Origin: JBJFCE01 sp051888775
Lineage (GTDB): Bacteria; Bacillota; Clostridia; Lachnospirales; Lachnospiraceae
Assembly (NCBI GenBank): GCA_051888775.1
Contig: JBJFCE010000082.1
Span: 1 to 35,505 of the forward strand
Direction: 5' to 3'
DNA length: 35,505 bases
The notes under the pieces are model-generated. The model saw only the letters and a list, made by a program, of their open reading frames with translations. It did no database searches and was not told where the DNA came from. Shown here piece by piece: positions 1 through 8,592 of this stretch (within the stretch, counting starts at the first letter, position 1; each line of letters opens with the position of its first letter). Made by a program: the position numbers and the translations under genes.

Positions 1-97
1 CCGTTACGGACGAAGTGTAGCGAAAGCGTGCCGGTCACCGATAGGTTGATCAGCACCGCTTCTCTTTACAAACCAAGTTTTGCAATCACCTATTTAT
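1..97 (+). repeat. Dispersed palindromic repeat, copy C (left part outside window)
   Basis: Bases 1-27 match the last 27 bases of the 73-nt core of the copy at 32545-32763 exactly, including the GCGAAAGC tetraloop-like motif. The following 70 bases form a right arm of almost the same length as in that copy. Only its inner end (GTGCC) and its outer end (GTTTTGCAATCACCTAT, against GTTTCGCAACCACCTAT) are conserved, and the middle is unrelated. The left arm lies before the window, so its pairing cannot be tested here. The element ends just before the promoter of the AP2-like gene. Confidence 0.8.
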
Positions 98-99
98 CA

Positions 100-128
100 T
101 TGTATTCACACCTGTCCGATGTTATACT
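100..128 (+). promoter_or_regulatory. Putative sigma-A promoter of the AP2-like gene
   Basis: TTGTAT (100-105) and TATACT (123-128) are separated by 17 bases. The start codon follows 33 bases later, after a GGAGG ribosome binding site at about 152-156. The -35 hexamer directly abuts the end of repeat copy C. This is called from motif and spacing only. Confidence 0.55.
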
Positions 129-161
129 AAAAAAAGAATTGCAGCACATGCGGAGGACTTC

Positions 162-983
162 ATGACAGCTTCACAAAATCCGCAAAAATCGCCGCTTCCC
201 GGTGTTTTTTTTGCACAAAAAAAGAACGGGACAATTTATTACCGTTCTTCTATTACATATCGTCAAAAGCATATTTCTCTTGGCAGTTACGATGACTGTC
301 AGGCTGCAAATGCTGCCTATGAAGAAGCAAGAAGGTTACTGGATCATCCTGAGATTCTCTTTGATCCTCAGTATCCATTATCTGCCCTTTCTTTTGAAAA
401 ATATGTAATCCTTATGAATTTTCGTGACAACCATTACTATTTTAAGAATCCGATCTATGCTTATGCCAAATATTTTCTTTATTTTTTATCACCTGATCAT
501 GTTCTCAAATTCGATACGGACGATCTTTTTTACTATGCCTCACATAAGATCATGAAACGCGGCGGACATCTGTTTTTTGCCGACTACGGTATGCAGGTGA
601 GTCTTCTGTCCCGCTACGGAATCCGCCCCTATGCTGTTGAAGGTCGGGATTACCGCTTTATCAATGGTGATCCGAATGATTTCCGCTATGAAAACATTCA
701 GATTCTTCTGCCCTATCACGGTGTTCAGGCGATCATACGTCCCTCACGGATCCGCTACAAAACTATCGTACACATTCGCAGCAATTATGTCGTCGGTATC
801 TATGATTCCATGGAGCAGGCTGCCATCGCTTACAACAAGGCCGTTGATATTTTAAAGCGAAACGGCTTCAAACGCCAGTTTCTGCAAAATTATATCGAAA
901 CGCTCTCTCCCTCGGAGTATGCTTCCGTCTATACCGAAATCTCTGTTTCGGAAAAGATCCAAAAGTTAAAGCCCGGTACATGA
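162..983 (+). CDS. AP2-like / degenerate HNH / AP2-like protein
   Basis: This 273-residue soluble protein has no signal peptide. Residues 14-60 read as an AP2/integrase-type DNA-binding module (GVFFAQKKNGTIYYRS, then LGSYDD and AAYEEA). Residues about 193-232 are a second module ending in AAIAYNKAVDIL. Between them, FINGDPNDFRYENIQIL (166-182) matches the INGD..xN..ENL signature of HNH_3 homing endonucleases, but the catalytic His positions just before it read YRF. It therefore looks like a DNA-binding protein derived from an HNH-AP2 homing endonuclease that has lost nuclease activity. The start is supported by GGAGG 5 bases upstream. It is monocistronic and follows repeat copy C. The specific function is unknown; the domain reading comes from motif recall. 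Confidence 0.65.
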   Translation: MTASQNPQKSPLPGVFFAQKKNGTIYYRSSITYRQKHISLGSYDDCQAANAAYEEARRLLDHPEILFDPQYPLSALSFEKYVILMNFRDNHYYFKNPIYAYAKYFLYFLSPDHVLKFDTDDLFYYASHKIMKRGGHLFFADYGMQVSLLSRYGIRPYAVEGRDYRFINGDPNDFRYENIQILLPYHGVQAIIRPSRIRYKTIVHIRSNYVVGIYDSMEQAAIAYNKAVDILKRNGFKRQFLQNYIETLSPSEYASVYTEISVSEKIQKLKPGT

Positions 984-999
984 CCGGGCTTTAACTTTT
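961..999. terminator. Bidirectional terminator between AP2-like gene and ppk
   Basis: A perfect 17-bp stem (961-977 with 983-999) has a 5-base loop and A/T-rich flanks on both sides. It overlaps the TGA stop (981-983) of the + strand gene and lies 46 bases past the stop of ppk on the - strand. It can therefore end both convergent transcripts. Confidence 0.85.
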
Positions 1000-1044
1000 A
1001 GAGTTGGCGCATGATTCAGAATATTTTCTCATCATTTGTTTCAT

Positions 1045-3099
1045 CTACTTCTCGTTCTCTACAGCCTGATATGCCTCCTCATAGAAGTATTCCTGAGAGT
1101 CCAACTTTTTCTCTCCCAAATTGCGGTCTTCGTATATTCCTTGTGTATTCTGCACTTTACCTTTTTCATCATCCAGCATAATCGTATCGAATATATGGCA
1201 GATGCGGTTTCGGATTGCTTTATCATAGATCGGTACCGCTACTTCCACCCGCCTTACCGTATTTCTGGTCATAAAATCAGCAGAGGCAATATAAATCTTT
1301 TCATCCGCTCCTTTTCCGAATCGGTAGATACGGGAATGTTCCAAAAATCTGCCGACTACGCTGATAACGGTAATATTCTGGGTTTCATTCTGAATACCCG
1401 GCTTCAGGCAGCAGATTCCTCTGACGATCAGTTCAATGCGTACTCCTGCTTGTGATGCTTCGATCAATTTATCGATCAATACCTTGTCCGTCAGAGAATT
1501 GATTTTAATTCCGATATAACCGTTTTCTCCCCTTTTGACTTTTTCTATCTCTTCATCGATAAAAGCTGCAATTTTATTCTGGAGACAATTCGGTGCTACA
1601 AGCAGCTCCTTTGTCTCATCCACAGTCTCACCCTTCAACAATGCGGCAAATACCGCTGCCGCTTCCGCACCGATCTCCTGATTCGCAGTAATCAAAGACA
1701 GATCCGTATACAGTCTTGATGTTTTTTCATTATAATTTCCGGTTCCGATCTGCGTAATATAGGAAATTCCTTCCGGTGTATTACGGGTAATCAGACATAA
1801 TTTGGAATGAACCTTATAAGCTCCCAAGCCATAGATGATCCGACATCCTGCTTCCTCCAGTCTGCGGGACAATTCAATATTATTTGCCTCATCAAATCTC
1901 GCCCGAAGCTCTATCAGAACGATCACTTCTTTTCCGTTTTCCGCAGCCTCCACCAATGCATCAATAATCTTACTTCGCTCCGCTACGCGATAAAGTGTCA
2001 TTTTGATTGATACCACCGTTTCATCCTCTGCAGCTTCCTGCAGCATTTTTAAAAACGGCTTCATACTTTCAAACGGATATGACAGTAACACATCCTTTCC
2101 GGTGACCTGCTCCAAAATACTTTCTTTGAGATTAAGCGCGGGACTTAACTGCGGACTACGTTTCTGATAAAAAAGCTCCGCCTTATCCCTGAGATATTCC
2201 TGAAGCAGGAATACAAAGGACAGATCTAAAGGAGTTTCTACATCTATAATATGATTCAGACCGATTTCCAGAAACTTTGCCAGCTCCGTTTTTGCCTGAT
2301 CGTTGATCTTTCTGCTTAATTCCACTCTTACCGGATTTAAACGCGTTCTCTGCTTGATCAGATGCTCCATCATATCCCGGTAATCCAGATCCTCATCATA
2401 CACATCTCCCGCATCAATATCCGCACTCCGGGTCACCCTCATAATTGCTTTTTCACGAATTATATACTTTGGATACAGCTTTGAGACGAAATGCAGAATC
2501 AGTTCTTCCGAAAGCATAAAAGTGCCGGGTCTTGTCGGGATCTCGATCAGACGCTTAAACACGCTGTTGGTACACGGAACAATCCCCGTTTTATTTTTTC
2601 CGCTCTTGGTTGTGAGCAATACGATCGCATAGAGCTGTTTGTTGGCAAGGAACGGAAACGGATGCTGCTTCCCGATAATCATGGGAGATAAAAACGGTGC
2701 AATATGCCGGTCAAAGTATTCCTCCAGCACTTTTCCCTCTTCATTTGACAGCTTATTAAAATTGATCAGCCGTATTCCCTGCGGTTCAAGTTCCCCCATC
2801 AGCTGCTCATAGATCCGTGCCTTCTTTTTCTCCAAAATACCGACCTGACGTAAAATAGCCTGCACCTGTTCTTCACTGCTCATACCCGTTTTATTTTCTC
2901 TGATGATTTCCTTGGAATGCATCTGCATCATCAGGGTACCTACACGCACCATAAAAAATTCATCCAGATTTGTCTGAAAAATAGAAGCAAAGGTAAGTCG
3001 TTCTGCCAGCGGGACTCTCGGATTCCCCGCCTCATTCAGGACGCGTTCATTAAATTGCAGCCACGATAATTCCCTGTTTGTATAGCATGATTTTTTCAT
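1045..3099 (-). CDS. ppk1: Polyphosphate kinase 1
   Basis: PPK1 reversibly moves the ATP gamma-phosphate onto inorganic polyphosphate at the membrane or cytosol. The 684-residue length is normal for the family. The N-terminal signature (NRELSWLQFNERVL, then FQTNLDEFFMVRVG) is intact. The two PLD-like C-terminal domains keep the phosphorylated His (HSKLCLI, H431) and the second active-site His (FLEHSRIYRF, H588). The C-terminal about 45 residues form an acidic tail rich in E, K and Y. The gene begins 1 base after the NptA-like stop, so translation is probably coupled. It is the last gene of a PstS-NptA-PPK operon, which fits storage of imported phosphate. Confidence 0.97.
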   Translation of the reverse strand: MKKSCYTNRELSWLQFNERVLNEAGNPRVPLAERLTFASIFQTNLDEFFMVRVGTLMMQMHSKEIIRENKTGMSSEEQVQAILRQVGILEKKKARIYEQLMGELEPQGIRLINFNKLSNEEGKVLEEYFDRHIAPFLSPMIIGKQHPFPFLANKQLYAIVLLTTKSGKNKTGIVPCTNSVFKRLIEIPTRPGTFMLSEELILHFVSKLYPKYIIREKAIMRVTRSADIDAGDVYDEDLDYRDMMEHLIKQRTRLNPVRVELSRKINDQAKTELAKFLEIGLNHIIDVETPLDLSFVFLLQEYLRDKAELFYQKRSPQLSPALNLKESILEQVTGKDVLLSYPFESMKPFLKMLQEAAEDETVVSIKMTLYRVAERSKIIDALVEAAENGKEVIVLIELRARFDEANNIELSRRLEEAGCRIIYGLGAYKVHSKLCLITRNTPEGISYITQIGTGNYNEKTSRLYTDLSLITANQEIGAEAAAVFAALLKGETVDETKELLVAPNCLQNKIAAFIDEEIEKVKRGENGYIGIKINSLTDKVLIDKLIEASQAGVRIELIVRGICCLKPGIQNETQNITVISVVGRFLEHSRIYRFGKGADEKIYIASADFMTRNTVRRVEVAVPIYDKAIRNRICHIFDTIMLDDEKGKVQNTQGIYEDRNLGEKKLDSQEYFYEEAYQAVENEK

Positions 3100-4800
3100 T
3101 TATCTTTCCTCCTGCGTGTCTTCCAAAAACATATAAAAATCCATATGTTTCTCTGCCATATCAACCAGATTGACACAACAATTACTCATTCGGTCAATAT
3201 TTTGCAGAACATGATTAAAGGATACTGTAAGCTTTGCATTACATTTTTTCTTGCCGACACGATCCATGTGGGCTTTTCGCATTTTCTCATCCAGCTGCAT
3301 GATATCATTCTTTTTCTTTGCAAGGTTTTTGATATCAATATCATTTCCCCTGATAATTGACTGCATTGCCCCGGAATACATTTCCAGAATGAGTCCTACC
3401 GAATTTCTTAATTCCTTTAATGCTTCCTTGGAAAATTTTTGCTTCTCGTTATTTTGATTTGAGATATTTCCGGATATCTCGCTGCACAGGCTGCTGATGC
3501 GATCAATATCACATAATACATACATCATTTCCGATGCCTGAGCAGCCTGCTCCTCTGTCATCACGCCTTCGGAAAACATCGTTGCAAGATACTCATTGAT
3601 ATTGTCATTTAAGCTTTGCTCAATTTTTGCTTTTTCAATAATACGCTGCAGGACAACCGTCTCATCTTCTCCCGACGCTTCCCTTGCCTCAGTCAGCATC
3701 TCCTTGACCAGCTCACTACAGCGCACAATTTCTTTGGCTACCAGATGTAGTGCTGCAACAGGCTGCCCTACCAGCTTGTCGTCAAGATATTTAGGTGCGG
3801 ACGGACTCAGCTGATACTTGTTCTTTCCATCCGGAACAATCTTCATAACCAGCTTCACCATAATAGGAATGAGCGGAATCCAGATCAATGTCATAGCCAG
3901 ATTAAATCCGGTATGTGCATTTGCAATCTGTCTGGAAATGACTCCCACCTCCGGTCCTTTCGGAGAGATGTGTTGGATCAGTGCTGCATAAGGCTTTACG
4001 AACCAGATAAATAATAAGCACCCTGAAATATTAAATACACAATGTGCGATTGCCGTACGTTTTGCATCCTTACTTTGTCCGACACTGGCAAGTAACGCAG
4101 TAATCGTGGTTCCGATATTATCTCCCAGCAGAATCGGGATTGCTCCGGCCAGTCCGATGATACTGGTCATGCCATCCGGTCCTGCCTGAGAAGCAAAATT
4201 CTGAAGGACGGCTATTGTTGCGCTGCTGCTTTGAACCACCAACGTCATTAAAGTTCCTACCGCTACTCCCAATACAGGAATATCCGCCACTTTTCCGATC
4301 AAATTCAGAAAAAACGGGCTGGATGCCAAAGGCTTCATAACACTTCCCATTGTTTCAATTCCAAGAAACAAAAGTCCAAAAGCAAAAACGGTCTGTCCGA
4401 TATTCTTGAGTTTCTGCGACTTGCAGATAAAGGAAACGATAAATCCGATAAAAATAAAGACATAAATATAGTCACTGATCTTAAAAGCAATGATCTGCGC
4501 CGTCATCGTCGTACCGATATTGGCACCAAGGATAATAGAAATTGCCTGCGGAAGCGACATCAGTCCGGCACTGACAAATCCGATTGCCATAACGGTAGTC
4601 GCGCTGCTGCTTTGCAGTACTGCGGTAGTCAGCGCTCCGGCAAGCACTCCGAGAACCGGATTTTTGGTCAATAGGGAAAGAATGGATTTCATTTTCTCTC
4701 CCGCGGCTTTCTGGAGACATTCACTCATCATGTTCATCCCAAAAATAAAAATTGCCAGACCGCCGAATAATCCAAAAATAATTTCCATCGTGCTGTTCAT
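3100..4800 (-). CDS. nptA: Na+/phosphate cotransporter (NptA/YjbB type) with PhoU-like C-terminus
   Basis: This 566-residue protein imports inorganic phosphate with Na+ (SLC34/PNaS family). It has the two inverted QSSSAT motifs (residues 63-69 and 190-196) and the paired GANIGTT (92-98) and GDNIGTT (226-232) motifs in a multi-helix membrane domain ending near 320. Residues about 345-560 are a soluble helical PhoU-like domain, as in bacterial homologues. Its start overlaps the end of the upstream PstS-like gene by 4 bases, and ppk follows with no gap. Export rather than import has been proposed for some YjbB homologues, so direction is inferred from the operon. Confidence 0.93.
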   Translation of the reverse strand: MNSTMEIIFGLFGGLAIFIFGMNMMSECLQKAAGEKMKSILSLLTKNPVLGVLAGALTTAVLQSSSATTVMAIGFVSAGLMSLPQAISIILGANIGTTMTAQIIAFKISDYIYVFIFIGFIVSFICKSQKLKNIGQTVFAFGLLFLGIETMGSVMKPLASSPFFLNLIGKVADIPVLGVAVGTLMTLVVQSSSATIAVLQNFASQAGPDGMTSIIGLAGAIPILLGDNIGTTITALLASVGQSKDAKRTAIAHCVFNISGCLLFIWFVKPYAALIQHISPKGPEVGVISRQIANAHTGFNLAMTLIWIPLIPIMVKLVMKIVPDGKNKYQLSPSAPKYLDDKLVGQPVAALHLVAKEIVRCSELVKEMLTEAREASGEDETVVLQRIIEKAKIEQSLNDNINEYLATMFSEGVMTEEQAAQASEMMYVLCDIDRISSLCSEISGNISNQNNEKQKFSKEALKELRNSVGLILEMYSGAMQSIIRGNDIDIKNLAKKKNDIMQLDEKMRKAHMDRVGKKKCNAKLTVSFNHVLQNIDRMSNCCVNLVDMAEKHMDFYMFLEDTQEER

Positions 4801-5672
4801 TGTTTATTTTCCTCCTCATCTTCTGTATACAGTTCAATCCATTCAGAAATTTCTCCTGCATAAATTTTCATCAAATCTGCGGAGGATATTTTCTGCAGCC
4901 GGTTTTCATGATTGACAATCACCGCAATCTCATCCCTTGCAATAGATACATATTCCAATAATTCTTTTTCATAATCTTTCAATTCTCTTGAAGACATTCC
5001 GAAATCAAGTTCTCCCGACATTGCCCGGGTCAATCCGTCCGTAGAATCCGTAACCGTAACGGTAATCTCCGCATTGGGATTCAATTCCATATAAGCCTTT
5101 GCCAGTTCTTCCATCAGCCCTGCCACGGAGGATGAACCTCCGATACGAATCGTTCCGTCTGCCTGATTGGACAAAAATGCGGTACTTTTCTTCACGGTCT
5201 GAAAATGTCTGCCTACGATCTCCTGTCCCGCGCCACATACATAGGTCAAAAAATCCTGCTCCAGTTCCGTAAGTCTCCCGGAATATGTAAGATAAAAAGT
5301 TCTTTCCAGATCTACGCCTTCCACTTCCAGCGCATGCACACCGCATTCCTGCGTAAGTGTTCCTCCCGAAATATAACCGATCGCTGAAACATTCGTTTCC
5401 ACCTGTTTCAACACTTCATCCGTAGATTCTGAAATAATACTGTCTTCTCTTGTTAAATCCTGCCCCGTAGCGTTGTCATATAATCCTATACTTTCTGTGA
5501 ATACACTTCTGGTTCCGGAGCCTTCTTCTCTGGAAATCACATGGATCATCCCTAAATTTTCCAAGCCTTCTACCCGAGTATCTGTTTCCTTTTCCTTGTC
5601 TGCACAACCCGACAACAAGCCTAAAATCATGCTGCACGTTATCATGCCGCACAATATTTTTTTCATTTGCAT
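4797..5672 (-). CDS. pstS: PstS-like phosphate-binding lipoprotein, permuted
   Basis: A 291-residue lipoprotein with signal peptide and lipobox ending at Cys23 (LLSGC). It belongs to the PstS/PBP-like phosphate-binding family, but the blocks are in swapped order. The usually C-terminal half comes first (SREEGSGTRSVF, 47-58; AIGYISGG, 98-104; then a LEQDFLTYVCG block). The usual N-terminal half follows (GGSSSVAGLMEELAKAY, 178-194; SSRELKD, 227-233; ARDEIAVIVN; IYAGEISEW). All phosphate-loop elements seem present. No pstCAB follows; the next genes are the NptA-like transporter and ppk, so it may serve as a surface phosphate sensor or feed a distant ABC system. A Pho-box-like array lies upstream. 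Confidence 0.85.
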   Translation of the reverse strand: MQMKKILCGMITCSMILGLLSGCADKEKETDTRVEGLENLGMIHVISREEGSGTRSVFTESIGLYDNATGQDLTREDSIISESTDEVLKQVETNVSAIGYISGGTLTQECGVHALEVEGVDLERTFYLTYSGRLTELEQDFLTYVCGAGQEIVGRHFQTVKKSTAFLSNQADGTIRIGGSSSVAGLMEELAKAYMELNPNAEITVTVTDSTDGLTRAMSGELDFGMSSRELKDYEKELLEYVSIARDEIAVIVNHENRLQKISSADLMKIYAGEISEWIELYTEDEEENKQ

Positions 5673-5743
5673 GAAATAAGAGTCCTTTCTGTAGTTTTCT
5701 TTTTTATCATGCTCTTACATTACAATTTGTACTATCCGCTCAT

Positions 5744-5771
5744 CGTAAAAGCGGTGTAAAGTTTACGTAAA
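5744..5771 (-). promoter_or_regulatory. Putative Pho box: three phased TTTAC(A/G) repeats
   Basis: On the - strand, TTTACG (5771-5766), TTTACA (5760-5755) and TTTACG (5749-5744) are each separated by exactly 5 bases, giving an 11-base period. That is the layout of PhoP boxes of the TT(A/C/T)ACA-N5 type. They lie about 72 bases upstream of the phosphate operon start. The first repeat uses the T-tract of the preceding gene's terminator. Binding itself is inferred. Confidence 0.7.
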
Positions 5772-5814
5772 AAGGAGCTGCCACATATAAACCAAGTTTC
5801 ATGTGGCAGCTCCT
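5769..5814 (-). terminator. Terminator after the endoglucanase gene
   Basis: A 14-bp perfect stem (5773-5786 with 5801-5814) is followed on the - strand by five T residues. It lies about 48 bases past the endoglucanase stop. Confidence 0.88.
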
Positions 5815-5861
5815 CAAATAAAAACTGCAATATATTTCAATATATGATTGTTGATTCCGGT

Positions 5862-7577
5862 CTATTTTGCGGTGACACTCACCTGCAGGGATGTGACCGG
5901 CCGATCGGAGCATAGTATGATTCCGATATCCCCGCGCTCCGTTCCCGGATCAATAACAGCGTTGTAGGATTCCGGCGTTCCCTTGATTGCTCCGCCGCTC
6001 ACAGAAAAGCTGCCGCACCAGCCCTGACTTAACGCAAGGCTCTGATCCGCAGATAACGTAAATTCCCATCCGTTGATCTTACCGCTTCCCTGATTGCTGA
6101 AACGCACATCACACTGGTAATAATATTTCCCTTCCGTTTCCCAGTGATTTGACACATTGACTGAAACAGTCAAATTATTATCTGTTGCTGTTGCACTCAA
6201 GGCTGATGCACTTTGATTATTGTTCTGTGCCGTCTGTCCCGTACCGGATCCGTTCGCACTGCTCTGACCATTCCCCTGATTGCCGTTAGCGCTTCCCGTA
6301 CTACCGGTTCCGCTGTTTTGTCCAAGCGGAGCCGGTTCCACACCGGCATGGCTTCTCATCCAATCCACGAACCACTGACCGGAAGCACTCAGCTCCTCAT
6401 AGGTCCAATCACTCGTTTTGCTGCAGTCTGATCGGATCATCGAAGAAGTTTCATTCTTATTGGACAGACTCCACGCACAGAAGCTGACATTATACTGCAT
6501 CATCAGATCCATCCAAAGATTCGCCTGCTCCGAGTTAATGGCTCCTGCGCCGGAAGCATCACAGATTCCGTACTCAGATACAAAAATCGGCAGACCACTC
6601 TGAATGGCAGACACCATTTTATTTCTCAGGCTGTCCCTATGTGTATCTGCATAAAAATGAAGTGCATACATGATATTGTCATAGCCTTTGATCGGATTGG
6701 CCGCAGCCTGATCTACATCCTGAGACCATGTAGGGGTTCCTACGATAATAATCGCATTCGGTGCATTCTGCCTGATCACAGGAATCACTGCTTCAGCATA
6801 AGACTTGACATCCTGCCAGCCCACACCGCCGTTTGGTTCGTTACAAATCTCATAAATAACATTATCCTGATTTTTCAGATGCTGCGTCACCTCTGAAAAG
6901 AACGAAATCGCCTGATCCTTATATGTATTGGGATTCTGGTCCTGAAGCACATGCCAGTCTACGATCACATACAGTCCAAGCTGCGTTGCCGCATCCACAC
7001 AATCATAAATTTTTTGCTTTAATACATTCCGATTGCTCTCATCACCGGTACAATAACCGTTATATTCCGCCGTATACATTGCAAGACGCACTACACTAAT
7101 GCCCCACTCATCCCGCATAGTACGAAAGGCATCATAATTTGCAAACTCCGGAAACCAGGAAAGTCCATGTGTACTGACACCTTGCAAAACCGTAATGTTC
7201 CCATTCTGATCCCGCAAAACTGTTCCATCCACGGAAAGGGCACCGTGTATTTCATAAGGAGTGCCTTCTGCGGCAATGATAGGCGCTGTCGGCTGATCCG
7301 GCTCTGTAATCACAGTCGGTTCGGAAGTGATATCAGGTTCCTGTGTTATTTCCGGCTCCTTCGTTATATCAGCAGTTCCTGTCGTTTCCGGTGGCATTGT
7401 GACCTCGGGCACTGCCGTAATGTCAGGGCTCAACGTTACAGTTACTTCATTTCCTAAAGCGGTTTCCCCCTCTCCCGATATGTCCTCCGATGTCGTTTTT
7501 TCTTTTGCACCACAGCCATTTAGCAGCATGCTGCATACCAGTAGCAAAACGGTTAAAAGTCTCCACTTTTTCTTCAT
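5862..7577 (-). CDS. GH5 endoglucanase lipoprotein with CBM2-like module
   Basis: This predicted surface-anchored beta-1,4-glucanase has 571 residues. The start at 7577 is chosen because AGGAG lies 8 bases upstream and a signal peptide begins there; an in-frame ATG at 7613 would add 12 unlikely residues. The lipobox ends at Cys22 (LLNGC). A Pro/Thr/Glu-rich linker spans 24-100. The GH5 domain spans about 105-410, with acid/base E247 (CNEPNG), nucleophile E335 (VSEYG) and DWHV at 207-210. A Gly/Ser/Asn linker spans 418-457. Residues 458-571 match CBM2-type cellulose-binding modules (INGWEF, LSQGW, YNAVIDPG). It lies 70 bases behind sufB, but it has its own terminator and may have its own promoter. 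Confidence 0.92.
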   Translation of the reverse strand: MKKKWRLLTVLLLVCSMLLNGCGAKEKTTSEDISGEGETALGNEVTVTLSPDITAVPEVTMPPETTGTADITKEPEITQEPDITSEPTVITEPDQPTAPIIAAEGTPYEIHGALSVDGTVLRDQNGNITVLQGVSTHGLSWFPEFANYDAFRTMRDEWGISVVRLAMYTAEYNGYCTGDESNRNVLKQKIYDCVDAATQLGLYVIVDWHVLQDQNPNTYKDQAISFFSEVTQHLKNQDNVIYEICNEPNGGVGWQDVKSYAEAVIPVIRQNAPNAIIIVGTPTWSQDVDQAAANPIKGYDNIMYALHFYADTHRDSLRNKMVSAIQSGLPIFVSEYGICDASGAGAINSEQANLWMDLMMQYNVSFCAWSLSNKNETSSMIRSDCSKTSDWTYEELSASGQWFVDWMRSHAGVEPAPLGQNSGTGSTGSANGNQGNGQSSANGSGTGQTAQNNNQSASALSATATDNNLTVSVNVSNHWETEGKYYYQCDVRFSNQGSGKINGWEFTLSADQSLALSQGWCGSFSVSGGAIKGTPESYNAVIDPGTERGDIGIILCSDRPVTSLQVSVTAK

Positions 7578-7647
7578 TCCGCTCTCCTTTCCAGACTGCA
7601 TTTCTGCAGACACTTTATCGATTGGTTTATCTTACAAAATTCCGGTT

Positions 7648-8565
7648 CTATTTCAAAAAGCCATTAATGATCTGTTCTTCGGCTTCCTCTTGGGTCAATC
7701 CGAGCGTCATCAGCTTCATCAACTGCTCCCCTGCGATCTTACCGATCGCTGCCTCATGGATCAGTGCCGCATCCACATGATTGGCCGTCAACTGCGGAAG
7801 TGCAGTAACTGATGCATGATCCATGATGATCGCATCACATTCCGTATGACCCGTACACTCGCTGTTTCCATTGATACGTGATACAAATTCCTGCTTGGAT
7901 TGCTCCTTTGCTACCGATCTGGATACGATATCGGCACTGGAATGACTGCCGTTCATATCCACGGTAAAGTCAGTCTTTGCAAACTGTTTGCCGTGAGTCA
8001 TGATTTTTTCCCGTACAATCAGACTTGCATCCTTTGCAAGCTTTGCACTTGTTGTGCGCAAAGTGGAATCAATGCCTTTGATCTGTACCATTTCCATCTC
8101 CACATGTGCACCTTCTTCCAGATGCAGAACCGTCGTAGGATTCATGATTTTCTCACCAAGACCGTCACCCTGTCCGTAATGCTTCTCCACATAACGCACC
8201 TTGGCATTCTTTCCGACAAAAAAAGTATGAATGCCCGAATGCTCAGACGCATCTTTACCGCCGTTGTGAATACCGCATCCTGCAACAATCGTTACATCAC
8301 AATCCTCTCCGATATGAAAATCATTGTAAACCGTCTCCTTAATACCACTCTGACTGAGCAGTACCGGAATATGCACACTTTCCTTTTTGGTTCCCGGTTG
8401 GATAATGATATCAATCCCCGGTTTATCCTCCTTGGTTACGATATCTATATGTGCCGTCGTATTTCTGCCTGCCATTTCTCCGTTTGCGCGAATATTATAA
8501 GCGCCTGCCGGAACCTCATGCAGATCTGCTACCTGTTCCAACAGAGTTTTCTGTATTTCATCCAT
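7648..8565 (-). CDS. sufB: SufB/SufD-family Fe-S scaffold protein (short form)
   Basis: This is the scaffold partner of SufC in cytosolic Fe-S cluster assembly. It is about 305 residues, against about 480 for classical SufB, and keeps mainly the beta-helix core and C-terminal SufC-binding end. A Cys at about residue 243 in TECDAI matches the conserved SufB cluster-building Cys, and HEAAIGKI (about 270) matches the HEA motif near the SufB-SufD interface. No separate SufD, SufS or SufU gene is nearby, so a B-B homodimer with SufC is likely. ATG at 8565 is preferred, but TTG at 8568 is also possible behind AAGGAG. It starts 28 bases after sufC. Confidence 0.88.
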   Translation of the reverse strand: MDEIQKTLLEQVADLHEVPAGAYNIRANGEMAGRNTTAHIDIVTKEDKPGIDIIIQPGTKKESVHIPVLLSQSGIKETVYNDFHIGEDCDVTIVAGCGIHNGGKDASEHSGIHTFFVGKNAKVRYVEKHYGQGDGLGEKIMNPTTVLHLEEGAHVEMEMVQIKGIDSTLRTTSAKLAKDASLIVREKIMTHGKQFAKTDFTVDMNGSHSSADIVSRSVAKEQSKQEFVSRINGNSECTGHTECDAIIMDHASVTALPQLTANHVDAALIHEAAIGKIAGEQLMKLMTLGLTQEEAEEQIINGFLK

Positions 8566-8592
8566 CAATATGCTGCTCCTTCCCGATCAGTC

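Noticed and set aside
164..168. Second TGAT flavinylation site in RnfG
   Set aside because: The coordinates here are residues of RnfG; the site lacks the Asp context found in DAISGAT and is probably chance.
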